Part shown: piece by piece, positions 1 to 8,613 of the stretch
How the letters are laid out: every line of letters starts with the position of its first letter
Position numbering within the stretch: the first letter of the stretch is position 1
Source of the DNA: Flavobacteriales bacterium
Lineage (GTDB): Bacteria > Bacteroidota > Bacteroidia > UBA10329
Assembly (NCBI GenBank): GCA_021741155.1
Contig: JAIOYP010000015.1
Coordinates: 1 to 64,000, forward strand
Length of the DNA stretch: 64,000 nt
Direction of reading: 5' to 3'
The notes under the pieces: generated by a model
Told to the model about the DNA's origin: nothing
The model's input: the letters and a program-made list of their open reading frames with translations, nothing else
Databases searched by the model: none
Made by a program: the position numbers and the translations under genes

Positions 1-71
1 TGTCAATTAAGATTCTCCGTTGCTTTAAGATTATTCAGTTCTTGACTGTTCGGTTAAGCTGCTAATCCACT

Positions 72-1886
72 TTACAGCACTTGCTGTGCGTTTTCGGTCT
101 GGCCAAGACTCATATGAAGATTTACCATAAGGGCGTAATAAGCTCCAGAATTTGCACCCACTTTCTCTCCTCTATTGAGAATCTCAATCGCCTTCTGATG
201 ATTCTCTGAATTGAACTCGCAAATTGCCAAATAGTAATAATAGTCTGAGCCCTGTGCTCCTAATTCTATTGCCTTTTCGAAATTTGGAATGGCCATCTGA
301 TACTCCTGAAAGGTCATATGGCACTTGCCCATTTGAACGTATGAGGCTGAAATGTTAGGATATCTGTCGATAGCCATCTGAAACATTTTTCTTGCATCAT
401 CAAACCTCTCGAACTCCATGTAGGCGCCACCAAGATCTAGATAAGCTGGATATAGCCTATCTGTTATATGCATGGTGCGCTCATAGTATTTCAAAATGCT
501 ATCTTTAAGAGTGATTTGAATAGCCTCAGGGCTCTTATAGTAAAGGCCATGAAGAAGCAAGGCATAATTGTAATTGGCCCTAGCTCCATCATGCAATCGA
601 GAAAGGTCGGTTTCTAGCAATGTCTGGTTATCCTTCCACGCTTCATTTCGATTCCAGCTCATTGCAAAAAAGCCGGAAGCAAGAATGATTAGAGCCGAGC
701 CGAAGGCTATTTCCATCTTTTTATTTCCTTGACTAATCCTGAATAAAACATCTACCAAAACCAACACCAACCCAAGTAATGGAATGAACATGAAACGCTC
801 CGCAAAAATATCGGGAGCCAAGCCTGCAATATGGAGATAGACGGAAGCCGTAATGAAATAAAACGCCAACCCGAAACCATAAACAGTTCTGTTTCTGAGG
901 CCTTTGAATAAAAAACCGAGCATGACAATTAAGACGCATGCTGCAAGCCATGCCTTCACATCTGAAAACCCAACCACTTCCAAATAGTTATAACCATAAT
1001 CGTGCACCAAAGGATAAGGAACAAGAAACTTGACCAAGTAAAGCCCGTTCAGATAAATAATGTTCCAGTACTTCAATAGGGAATTGGAATCAACTCCATA
1101 GAGTGGATTTCCTACGAAACCATCCTGAAGAAAAATTCCCTTGGTGTAGAGTTCAAAATCGTCATTCTGAAAGAAGAAATCTGAATAGACGAACATCCGA
1201 ATGGCAACCAAACCAACCAATGAGATGATAATTGGCACACCAATCTTGAGCCATTCCTTCCCTGTTTTATTAGGATAGCGATACCAAGCCAATAGTGCCG
1301 CAACACCACAAAAGACAACCGCATTTTCCTTGGATAGAAAAGCGAGAACCAAAAAGAGAGCCGCAAAAGCATAGTCAATCCAATGCTTTTTTTCCTTTCC
1401 ATTCCAAAAAAACAACATCGACACTAGTCCGAAAGACATAGCTAAAACTTCATCTCGACTCTTAATATTTGCCACAACCTCCGTGTGCAAAGGATGGACG
1501 ATAAACAGTACCGAAACCAGAAAATTGAACCATTTCTTATCCGGAAAGATGGTCTGCAAGAAGAAAAATACTAAAAGTGCAAGAACGCCATAAAGAAGAA
1601 TACTCGTGCGATGAGAAGCTTTAGAATTCACGCCAAAAAACTCAACATCTGTGGCGAAGGAAAGCAGCGAAATCGGGCGATAACCATAACGGTTCTCCGT
1701 TTTTGCCGTTTTGATGTTCTCAAAAAGCTCGGGAATATCTGAAAGACCTTTCTGAACACGAGAGTTCTCCGTGATTACGATTACATCGTCCCACGCAAAA
1801 TCATGGTCGCGTGTGTTGGCATATTGGGCAATTGCCAAAATGAATATCAGCCAATACGGAATCCACTTTTTCTCCAACAACGACAT
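72..1886 (-). CDS. TMTC-like multi-spanning membrane protein with C-terminal TPR repeats
   Basis: The 604-aa product has about ten hydrophobic segments over residues 10-415, then four or five TPR units (about 430-604; for example ALLLHG, LGGAYMEFERFDDA, MGKCHMTFQEYQMA). The first loop after TM1 carries an acidic pair (WDD, residues 32-34). This is the layout of TMTC/PMT-like GT-C glycosyltransferases, which use a lipid-linked sugar and place the acidic residues outside the membrane. It is the last gene of a five-gene minus-strand operon with sugar dehydrogenase, glycosyltransferase-like and GDSL genes, so a glycan-transfer or glycan-assembly role is likely. The family call comes from architecture. 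Substrate and acceptor are unknown, and a scaffold role for the TPR part is possible. Confidence 0.7.
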   Translation of the reverse strand: MSLLEKKWIPYWLIFILAIAQYANTRDHDFAWDDVIVITENSRVQKGLSDIPELFENIKTAKTENRYGYRPISLLSFATDVEFFGVNSKASHRTSILLYGVLALLVFFFLQTIFPDKKWFNFLVSVLFIVHPLHTEVVANIKSRDEVLAMSFGLVSMLFFWNGKEKKHWIDYAFAALFLVLAFLSKENAVVFCGVAALLAWYRYPNKTGKEWLKIGVPIIISLVGLVAIRMFVYSDFFFQNDDFELYTKGIFLQDGFVGNPLYGVDSNSLLKYWNIIYLNGLYLVKFLVPYPLVHDYGYNYLEVVGFSDVKAWLAACVLIVMLGFLFKGLRNRTVYGFGLAFYFITASVYLHIAGLAPDIFAERFMFIPLLGLVLVLVDVLFRISQGNKKMEIAFGSALIILASGFFAMSWNRNEAWKDNQTLLETDLSRLHDGARANYNYALLLHGLYYKSPEAIQITLKDSILKYYERTMHITDRLYPAYLDLGGAYMEFERFDDARKMFQMAIDRYPNISASYVQMGKCHMTFQEYQMAIPNFEKAIELGAQGSDYYYYLAICEFNSENHQKAIEILNRGEKVGANSGAYYALMVNLHMSLGQTENAQQVL

Positions 1887-1919
1887 TCAGAACTTATTTA
1901 CTGCAAAATACGAAGTGTT

Positions 1920-3041
1920 TTAGCCAACGGCTGAAAGGTCGGTCTCGAACTGAAACAGTCCGGGATGAAGTTGTCTGATTTGATCTATGACTCCAACCGA
2001 ATCCTTTATCGTCACTTTCCGCCCCTCTTTTGCCAGTGCAACTGCCAGTCTTAGTTGCTGCGATTCGGTAATCTGAGTTGTTCCTTGCTTGTATGCAACG
2101 CCCTCAAAAACAATTATTTCTGATGATGAAGAACTTTCAAGATAGTTCTTCAATTGAAACTGAAAATGTTCCTCATTGACCTGATCCGTAGCATTGCTAA
2201 TACGCAACGGATACCCTACACTTTCGGCATATTTCCCTAAAGCACGATTATCTCTTGGAAAGCATGGGCCTCCAAAACCGAATCCGTAACCGAGGTACTT
2301 ACCTCCTATTCTTGAATCGGAACCGACCGCTTTCAAAATGCTATTTACATCGGCCCCAGCCGTTTTAGCCAGATCACCAATTGAATTGGCGAATGAGATT
2401 TTGGTAGTGAGAAAGCAATTCGTTGCCAACTTGGTTATTTCTGCACTTAAAGGATCCATCCGACAATAAACTGCCTCGCTTTTCACAAATGCCTGATAGA
2501 TTGCTTGGAGCCTATCTCCGACCTCCTCATTGCATTCCCCAATTAATACTTGATCTGGGAATTGTTGATCTCTAACTATTGATCCCTGCGCAATAAATTC
2601 TGGATTGTATGAAATGGTATAGCCAAACTCCCCAAGCTTTTTGGCAAGTTGAGCACAATAGCCCGGCATGGTGGTGCAGCCTATGTAAATGTGTCTCGAT
2701 TTCTCTGATTTTCCGAGTGCCATCAATCGATCTGCAACCCGCTCAATCTGAGAATGGTCGTAACCACCATCGGGCAACGAAGGTGTTGCAACCATCAGAA
2801 AAATATCTACAATATCCTCTTGAAAAATACGAGAAATGTCATCAGAGATAATGAGCGAAGACGATGCGAGGAGCATCTCATTCACCTGTGGCTCATCACT
2901 ATCGAAGTCTTTTCGCCTTAACTGAATAGCATAATCATGATTAGCCTCAACTCCCCAAACCTCAAATCCAACCATTTCAAGATTGAGGGCAAAGCACAGC
3001 CCGAGTTTACCCACGCCAACAACAGCGATTTTCTGTTTCAT
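1920..3041 (-). CDS. UDP-glucose/GDP-mannose dehydrogenase family protein
   Basis: The 373-aa protein starts with a Rossmann fold (VGVGKLG, residues 8-14). It has the catalytic-cysteine motif GGPCFPRDN with Cys260, and the C-terminal domain ends early compared with the usual 390-440 aa. The family performs NAD-dependent four-electron oxidation of a nucleotide sugar to its uronic acid, giving UDP-glucuronate or a related acidic sugar for surface polysaccharide. It lies 9 bp after the glycosyltransferase-like gene upstream and 33 bp before the TMTC-like gene, so it is part of the same operon. The dehydrogenase class is firm. The sugar (glucose, ManNAc or another) cannot be decided by eye. Confidence 0.88.
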   Translation of the reverse strand: MKQKIAVVGVGKLGLCFALNLEMVGFEVWGVEANHDYAIQLRRKDFDSDEPQVNEMLLASSSLIISDDISRIFQEDIVDIFLMVATPSLPDGGYDHSQIERVADRLMALGKSEKSRHIYIGCTTMPGYCAQLAKKLGEFGYTISYNPEFIAQGSIVRDQQFPDQVLIGECNEEVGDRLQAIYQAFVKSEAVYCRMDPLSAEITKLATNCFLTTKISFANSIGDLAKTAGADVNSILKAVGSDSRIGGKYLGYGFGFGGPCFPRDNRALGKYAESVGYPLRISNATDQVNEEHFQFQLKNYLESSSSSEIIVFEGVAYKQGTTQITESQQLRLAVALAKEGRKVTIKDSVGVIDQIRQLHPGLFQFETDLSAVG

Positions 3042-3050
3042 GGCTCAAAC

Positions 3051-4085
3051 CTAAGCCCCAAAAACATATTCGTCAAATTTTTTGTCGGCCCAACCCCAGT
3101 CTGCCTTGTTCAAACCCCAATTTGTGCCATTGGCAACCATTTTCATTCCTGCACGATGCACGATGGAATAATCGAGACATGGCTTATCGGATAGAAATTT
3201 AATCGTTTTAATCACGTCATCTGATTCCCAACCATTCTCATGATCAATATGATAGATGCACGCTTCGTAGGGGAATATGACTTGTTTCTTGCCTTTGGCG
3301 CAAGCAGACCAGAGCCCCATACTGTCTATATGGATGGAATACATATCCAACTCTACATAGCCGTCAATATCCATCCAATCTTCACGACTCATCAAGGTAA
3401 AATCGCCACAGGCCATAAAATCAATCAGAAAATGGGCGAATTCGTCTTTATGTGTCAGGCGCCAAATGAACAGCAAAATACTATTCAGAAATGTTGCAAA
3501 CTTGGGATATTCAAAAATCCATTTAGGTCCTTTAATAGCCTCATGACCAGGAGCATTTCCTAATCTCCTGAGAATGTTGGCACGGCTATAAACGAGCTGT
3601 TCTTGGTGAGACGGATAGTCCATTACTTCTTTAGGAACATCGCATCTGTTGGCACGGTAAAACGAACCCTTCTCCAATTTGCGATTTGCCAATGTGGAGA
3701 AACACAAATCGCTAAAAAGCACATCGATATTCGTACAGAGAATAAACTCTCCTTTAGCTCTTCTGATGCCCACATTTTTGGCAATCATCTGATACAACGG
3801 GAGAGAATCTGAAAAACGATACGTTTCGTGAATTTCCTTTGGAACTACGATATATCGTAAGGAAACCGGAATATCTTGTTCTGGCCCAACCAGCACCTCT
3901 TTTAGTAATGGTTTATCAGCAGGCGGATTCCATTCAACAATAATTAATTCGACCCGCAGGTTGAATTTCGTTGCCTGCACGTAAACGCTATTGACAAATG
4001 CCTGCGTGCGTTTGAGCAAATCGCCACCGTGATTGTCGTTGCGAGTGGTGGCTACAATAGAAAGGTAAAACGAATCGTCCCTCAC
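3051..4085 (-). CDS. Glycosyltransferase-like protein (GT-A-like), paralogue A
   Basis: The 344-aa protein opens with a beta strand and the motif TTRNDNHGGDLLKR, followed by an extended region and KNVGIRRAKGEFILCTNIDV. The last part resembles the nucleotide-binding end of a GT-A fold with a DxD-like NID. The downstream gene has the same opening (TGRNDNYGGDFRSR) and the same GIRRAKGEFIL block, so the two are tandem paralogues, and a third relative lies at 18500-19348. The spacing of 4 bp to the upstream paralogue indicates one operon. A sugar transferase for the local glycan is inferred. Donor and acceptor are unknown, and the proteins are divergent enough that catalytic activity is not proven. 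Confidence 0.6.
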   Translation of the reverse strand: MRDDSFYLSIVATTRNDNHGGDLLKRTQAFVNSVYVQATKFNLRVELIIVEWNPPADKPLLKEVLVGPEQDIPVSLRYIVVPKEIHETYRFSDSLPLYQMIAKNVGIRRAKGEFILCTNIDVLFSDLCFSTLANRKLEKGSFYRANRCDVPKEVMDYPSHQEQLVYSRANILRRLGNAPGHEAIKGPKWIFEYPKFATFLNSILLFIWRLTHKDEFAHFLIDFMACGDFTLMSREDWMDIDGYVELDMYSIHIDSMGLWSACAKGKKQVIFPYEACIYHIDHENGWESDDVIKTIKFLSDKPCLDYSIVHRAGMKMVANGTNWGLNKADWGWADKKFDEYVFGA

Positions 4086-4089
4086 GTAG

Positions 4090-5079
4090 TTATAGGTTCA
4101 TTTCGGGGAGGTCAAATTTAGCCAATCCCCAATGCGCACCGTTATATTTTTCGGGTTTTTGCTGTTGAATCATTAAAGCCGATTGTTCTTCGAAATATCG
4201 ATATGCTTTTTCAAACTCCGGATTCACTTTGGTTGCATCGTACCGTCTTTCGTGTTCCTGATGAAAAATGGGATGCTCAAGCACTTTTTCCTTTAATCCC
4301 AGATGAGCAGCCTGAACCACCATTAGCGAATCAACATGTAGTGAAATTGATGTGTTCTCATGTTGCCCACCCAATTCAAACCAATAATCACGATGAATAA
4401 GCATGAAATCGCCACTCACATTGCAATGAAACCGATTTGCCGTGTGCTCATAATAAACTGGTTTGGATAGCCTATTTAATATGGAACTTATGTTGGGTGT
4501 AAAACATTTCCAAGCATTAGCAAATCGATTTTTGAATCTTAGAGCAGGCAATTGGTCTAAACTCGAAAATGGGTAATCATGTCCTTTGAGAAAGACCCGT
4601 TTCAGTTCGTGTGCTGAAGCTAGGTCGCCTGAAAAATCTATTCGATTAGCACGGTAGTAGCTGTCCTTGCTCAATTTTTTCAACTCATTTATTACGTTTT
4701 CTGTGAGAATTATGTCGGGGTTCATGCTCAGAATAAACTCGCCTTTGGCTCTTCTGATGCCTGCGTTCTTTCCCAAATATTCCAATACTGGAACATCCTT
4801 TCGCTGACCATCTTTCACCAATAGTTGATGAACCAAATTTGGAATGGTGACTATTCGGATTGAAACCTGTTCGTCAGATTTTGGCCATTCAATGAACCGC
4901 TCAATGGGCTCATTTTCTTCCACAGGATTATAATTGACGAATAGAATCTCTGCTGTAATTCCGGCACTTTTCAATTGTTTGTGAGCATTTGAAACGCAAT
5001 GCTGCAAGCGACTTCGAAAATCACCTCCGTAATTATCGTTTCGGCCAGTCAGAACAAGACTCAGATACGGGTTTTTCAT
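4090..5079 (-). CDS. Glycosyltransferase-like protein (GT-A-like), paralogue B
   Basis: The 329-aa protein shares with its neighbour the N-terminal RNDNxGGD block, the central KNAGIRRAKGEFIL block and a DxD-like NPDI. A later histidine-containing segment (HVDSLMVVQAAHLG) aligns with HIDSMGLWSACAKG in the neighbour. It therefore arose by tandem duplication and has diverged clearly. The start lies 6 bp downstream of the GDSL-like gene, so translation is probably coupled within the operon. A GT-A sugar transferase acting on the cytoplasmic side is the best guess. No transmembrane segment is seen. The duplication suggests two successive or alternative sugar additions, which is inference. Confidence 0.6.
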   Translation of the reverse strand: MKNPYLSLVLTGRNDNYGGDFRSRLQHCVSNAHKQLKSAGITAEILFVNYNPVEENEPIERFIEWPKSDEQVSIRIVTIPNLVHQLLVKDGQRKDVPVLEYLGKNAGIRRAKGEFILSMNPDIILTENVINELKKLSKDSYYRANRIDFSGDLASAHELKRVFLKGHDYPFSSLDQLPALRFKNRFANAWKCFTPNISSILNRLSKPVYYEHTANRFHCNVSGDFMLIHRDYWFELGGQHENTSISLHVDSLMVVQAAHLGLKEKVLEHPIFHQEHERRYDATKVNPEFEKAYRYFEEQSALMIQQQKPEKYNGAHWGLAKFDLPEMNL

Positions 5080-5085
5080 CTGCTA

Positions 5086-6327
5086 CTAAGGCGCAATTGG
5101 TGTTCGATTCAAGATCAGACGTTCTAAATAATTTGCATAAGCTAAATGACCGTCTTCGTTGAAATGACCATCGTCAATATTGTAATTATTGATATTCATT
5201 TCAGGTTCCTCAAAGGTCATCCCTTCAAAAAGATGATTGATAGTGGCAACTCCATTCAATTTTCCGTTATTCAAATCTGGTATTACACTGAGTATGAATG
5301 GGATTTGACGAATTTCGCAAAATTGTCGAATCCACTCAATCTCCTGATTGCACGTAGGTATAACTGGCCTTGTAGGAGCTATTGAATAGTCAAATTCTAA
5401 CAGACCGTGCCTTACAAGTACCTTCCAAATCAGTGTTCCAATTATAGTCTTTGATGCAATAATGTTACCCATGTTGGTGTGAGGTATGAGCATGTTTCGC
5501 ATAATCTGGTCATAGGTTTCTTGAATGGATGTAAACTGTACTCCATCCTGAAAGGCAACAAGATTGCCAGCATTGGTCGAATAATGAATAGGAATCCCAG
5601 CTGTGGGAACCCTTTCAAAATACGATACATCGTTTCCCATGTAAAAATTAAGGATTACCACATCTGGATTAATAGCATCTAAATAAGTTCTGATAATTTG
5701 CTTGTATTGTGCCACATCAGATCCACTTATACCTGTGTTATAAACTAGAATTTCCCTAGCCAGCAAAATATTAGAAAAGCTGTTTGTCTTTCGTTGAGTT
5801 GAGTGCCCCCATGTGAAGGAATCACCAAGCAGAAGCACTTTTTTGTTTTTAGCGGGCTTGGCATCAAACGGAATGCTATAAAACCCTTCTGCATTGATTG
5901 GGTGCTTGGCATAATGAATGAGAACCGAATCAAACTTAGTCGGCATCTCAGAATCCGTAGCTTTTTTCACCCGCTTGACCAACTCACCATCTTCAGAATG
6001 GTCAGCCAACAATCTGGCCTGATCTTCATGAATGATGGCGACTTCGGGTATCCATTTTTGTTCTTCCCAACTACTAATCCAACTTTCGGGCGAGCTAGCA
6101 TTGCTGCTGAAGCTTGATGCCATTTCTGGCATCAAAGCCGTATCAACCTTAAAAACACCATTGGAATCTGTAGTAAAACCACCAAGCATATAAAGACTAT
6201 CAACTGACCGAAGCCATCGGCTGGTTTCAAATTGACCAGGATTATACCCCGTGGCGCGCAAGACAACCTCGGCTACTGCCAGGGTGAGCAACCCTGAAAA
6301 AAGAAAGAGAATTGCATTCTTTTTCAT
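5086..6327 (-). CDS. Membrane-anchored SGNH/GDSL-like hydrolase
   Basis: The 413-aa protein has one N-terminal hydrophobic segment (about residues 4-22) and then an exported domain. The block I motif is LLLGDSFTWGHS, with the nucleophilic serine in GDS. A mid-region NFYMGND fits block III (the oxyanion Asn), and the C-terminal DDGHFNEDGH supplies the Asp-x-x-His pair of block V. SGNH enzymes of this size in glycan loci often add or remove O-acyl groups (alginate AlgJ/AlgX-like proteins). It is the first gene of the five-gene operon, with about 325 bp of non-coding DNA upstream that must hold its promoter. The hydrolase or acyltransferase fold is well supported. The substrate is unknown. Confidence 0.75.
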   Translation of the reverse strand: MKKNAILFLFSGLLTLAVAEVVLRATGYNPGQFETSRWLRSVDSLYMLGGFTTDSNGVFKVDTALMPEMASSFSSNASSPESWISSWEEQKWIPEVAIIHEDQARLLADHSEDGELVKRVKKATDSEMPTKFDSVLIHYAKHPINAEGFYSIPFDAKPAKNKKVLLLGDSFTWGHSTQRKTNSFSNILLAREILVYNTGISGSDVAQYKQIIRTYLDAINPDVVILNFYMGNDVSYFERVPTAGIPIHYSTNAGNLVAFQDGVQFTSIQETYDQIMRNMLIPHTNMGNIIASKTIIGTLIWKVLVRHGLLEFDYSIAPTRPVIPTCNQEIEWIRQFCEIRQIPFILSVIPDLNNGKLNGVATINHLFEGMTFEEPEMNINNYNIDDGHFNEDGHLAYANYLERLILNRTPIAP

Positions 6328-6652
6328 CTACGAATGCTCAACGGATATTTTTTTTGACAGTCCGCTCATTCGACCGTGCAACATGAACTTGATTAACCAT
6401 ATATGCTGATGTAGACCAATGAAAACCAAATATCTACAACTTAAGGTGGCCAGCAAAAAAAAAAATAGATAGGTCCGAAATCTTGCGATTATAAGCTATG
6501 AAATGGATTACCCCATGAGTTATGCAGAATGAACCATTCTGATCAAAACACTACAAATTAATATTATGAGTATAATCTTGAGCATGAGATACTTTGCTCA
6601 TATTCTACTAACGTCTCCATTCCCATGTTAAATTTGGCGAATTAGGAATAAG
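6328..6652. other. Intergenic divergent promoter region
   Basis: About 325 bp of AT-rich DNA separate the GDSL-like gene (minus) from the transglutaminase-like lipoprotein gene (plus). It contains an A-run near 6456-6467 and no convincing open frame. The only promoter element that fits the Bacteroidota consensus is the -7 box at 6629-6636. The promoter of the minus-strand operon must also lie here but was not recognised. Confidence 0.5.
6629..6636 (+). promoter_or_regulatory. Bacteroidota -7 element TAAATTTG
   Basis: TAAATTTG matches TAnnTTTG exactly and ends 16 nt before the TTG start of the lipoprotein gene. No TTG is present at the usual distance for a -33 element, so only the -7 half is supported. 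Its position agrees with a start at 6653. Confidence 0.4.
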
Positions 6653-7570
6653 TTGAATACGCGAACACTTTCACTTTTATCAAAAATTATTCGGTCGTGG
6701 CTGATTATATTGTTGTTTTCGCTACTTCAATCGTGCGAACGAGCACCGCTTTCACCCATGCTGCCTTCTGCCCCGCTGTTGAGCATCGGGATTACAGAGG
6801 ATACGCTACAATTTGTGGATAGAGTTAGGGCTTACGTTGCCCAAAATGCGGACCTTGGATTGATGGAGAATCAATTTTGCGACACGTTTGCCAATGTTTC
6901 GATTGAAGAGTTCAACGAAAATCGTTTTCTGTCTATATTTCAAGGTGATAGTGGCACCGCATCTTGCGGTCTGGCAGGGCAATTGATGGTGAAGATTCTG
7001 ATGCAAAATGGAATAGATGCCTATACCTATAATTTTGGTTTTGAGAATACCATGTTTACTCATATAGTAGTACTGATGAAGCACCGTGAACGCTATCTCA
7101 TTTATGACCCTTTTATCAATTACACGCTTTTGGACGCAGCTGGGAACAACATGGATCTTCAACGGCTGCTTTTGCAGATTGCTGGAGACTCGGTTCAAGT
7201 AAAATTTAGCAGAGATACGGTGCAGACAGATATTCTAGTTGATCGAGAAAATTTGTCACCAACAATTCGGGAGTTACTGCAATCCAAGGATTGTTTGGAA
7301 ATTAGTGACCATGCAACCCACGTTCGCGACTCCGTTTTCAAAGTACCGATGTTGAGATGTTTTGACTGCGAATCGGATGGTCGCTGTTTCCGTTTTGTTC
7401 CATTATTTGAGCGACAATTGTCAACCAAGACTCGATTTACTCAATTTCACGAAGGGCTGGCCTTTAAGATTAATGAAATCTACGGTGCCGCTGACCACGC
7501 GAGGGTAAACGCCATGGTAGACTCACTCATTGCCAGTTTGCCAGAATTAGAAAGCCGAAAAGGTCTTTAA
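6653..7570 (+). CDS. Transglutaminase-like lipoprotein, paralogue A
   Basis: The 305-aa protein begins with TTG. No in-frame ATG gives a signal peptide, and an ATG at 6625 runs into a stop. It has a lipoprotein signal with lipobox LLQSC (Cys28). A Cys-His-Asp set sits in the order of transglutaminase-like proteases: SCGLAG (Cys105), THIVV (His137) and YDPF (Asp152). The block DAYTYNFGFEN before the His is nearly identical in the paralogue at 9875-10801. The C-terminal half has paired cysteines (LRCFDCESDGRC). It is expected to be an outer-membrane or periplasmic lipoprotein. Function is unknown: transglutaminase, protease or peptidoglycan-linked activity are possible. It overlaps the epimerase gene tail-to-tail by 4 bp. 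Confidence 0.6.
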   Translation: MNTRTLSLLSKIIRSWLIILLFSLLQSCERAPLSPMLPSAPLLSIGITEDTLQFVDRVRAYVAQNADLGLMENQFCDTFANVSIEEFNENRFLSIFQGDSGTASCGLAGQLMVKILMQNGIDAYTYNFGFENTMFTHIVVLMKHRERYLIYDPFINYTLLDAAGNNMDLQRLLLQIAGDSVQVKFSRDTVQTDILVDRENLSPTIRELLQSKDCLEISDHATHVRDSVFKVPMLRCFDCESDGRCFRFVPLFERQLSTKTRFTQFHEGLAFKINEIYGAADHARVNAMVDSLIASLPELESRKGL

Positions 7571-8538
7571 ACCGTTACGGTCTTTTTGCTCTGCGAAGCA
7601 ACCCAATTGTAGGTTTTGGTAATTCCTTCTCGGAGAGAGTAATTCGGTTTCCATCCTAGTTTTTCCTCAATAAGGCGATTGTCTGAACTACGACCACGAA
7701 CTCCTGTAGGCCCTTCAATGTTGTTGATTCGTACATTTTTTCCGCTTACGTCACAGACCAATTTTACAAAATCATTTATCGCAATCATTTCTTCGGAACC
7801 AATATTCACTGGTCCAGAAAACTCGCCTTTCATAAGTGACCGAACTGCATCAAGACAATCATCGATGTAAAGAAATGACCGTGTCTGCTTTCCATCGCCC
7901 CAAATATCGACTACACCATTCTCAGCAGATTCTGCCACTTTGCGGCAAATGGCCGCAGGCGCCTTCTCCTTTCCATTGTTCCAAGCTCCTTCTGGACCAT
8001 AGATGTTATGAAACCGAGCAACTTTCACGTTGAGTCCTGTGTTTCTAGAAAATGAGAAATAAAGTCTTTCGCTAAATAGTTTTTCCCACCCATACTCGCT
8101 ATCAGGATCGGCAGGATAAACTGAATCCTCTCCGCATTTTGGATTGTTGGGGTCCATCTGATTTCGCTCTGGATAAACACAGGCCGAAGATGAATAAAAC
8201 ACTTTTCCTACTCCTTTCTTTGAACATTCATGCGCCACATGCAGGTTGATAAGCGCGGAATTGTGCATGACCTGAGCGTCATTATCTCCCGTAAAAATGT
8301 AGCCAGCACCGCCCATATCTGCAGCTAACTGATAAACCTCATCCAATCCTAGGTCAATCACCTTCGCAACCACCATGACATCCTGCAAGTCTCCTACAAT
8401 GAATTCATCAGCATGAGTTGGGCTGTATTCAGGATTTTTCAAATCCACTCCTCGCACCCAATATCCCTCCTGCTTCAGCCTTTTCACCAAATGAGAACCA
8501 ATAAATCCCCCCGCACCAAGTACTAATGCTCGTTTCAT
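7567..8538 (-). CDS. GDP-mannose 3,5-epimerase-like NAD-dependent epimerase (extended SDR)
   Basis: The 323-aa protein has the SDR NAD motif GAGGFIG (residues 8-14), an SSSAC block with Cys120, and the Tyr149-x3-Lys153 pair. Several blocks match GDP-mannose 3,5-epimerase as I recall it from plants: LAADMGGAGYI, SSACVYPE, RFHNIYGPEGAW and KEKAPAAICRK. That enzyme inverts C3 and C5 of GDP-mannose to give GDP-L-galactose or GDP-L-gulose. Bacterial relatives supply unusual sugars for surface glycans, which fits this locus. The SDR class is certain. The exact epimerisation is a good but untested assignment. Confidence 0.78.
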   Translation of the reverse strand: MKRALVLGAGGFIGSHLVKRLKQEGYWVRGVDLKNPEYSPTHADEFIVGDLQDVMVVAKVIDLGLDEVYQLAADMGGAGYIFTGDNDAQVMHNSALINLHVAHECSKKGVGKVFYSSSACVYPERNQMDPNNPKCGEDSVYPADPDSEYGWEKLFSERLYFSFSRNTGLNVKVARFHNIYGPEGAWNNGKEKAPAAICRKVAESAENGVVDIWGDGKQTRSFLYIDDCLDAVRSLMKGEFSGPVNIGSEEMIAINDFVKLVCDVSGKNVRINNIEGPTGVRGRSSDNRLIEEKLGWKPNYSLREGITKTYNWVASQSKKTVTV

Positions 8539-8613
8539 CCTTTCAATTTCTGTTTATCGGTAAAAAAGATTTTCTCCAAACTTCGTAAAATCAATTTATT
8601 CTATTGCATAAAA

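Noticed and set aside
6806-7198. Minus-strand frame of 130 codons opposite the transglutaminase-like lipoprotein gene.
   Set aside because: The plus-strand frame carries lipobox and Cys-His-Asp motifs conserved in a paralogue. The antisense frame has no recognisable feature.
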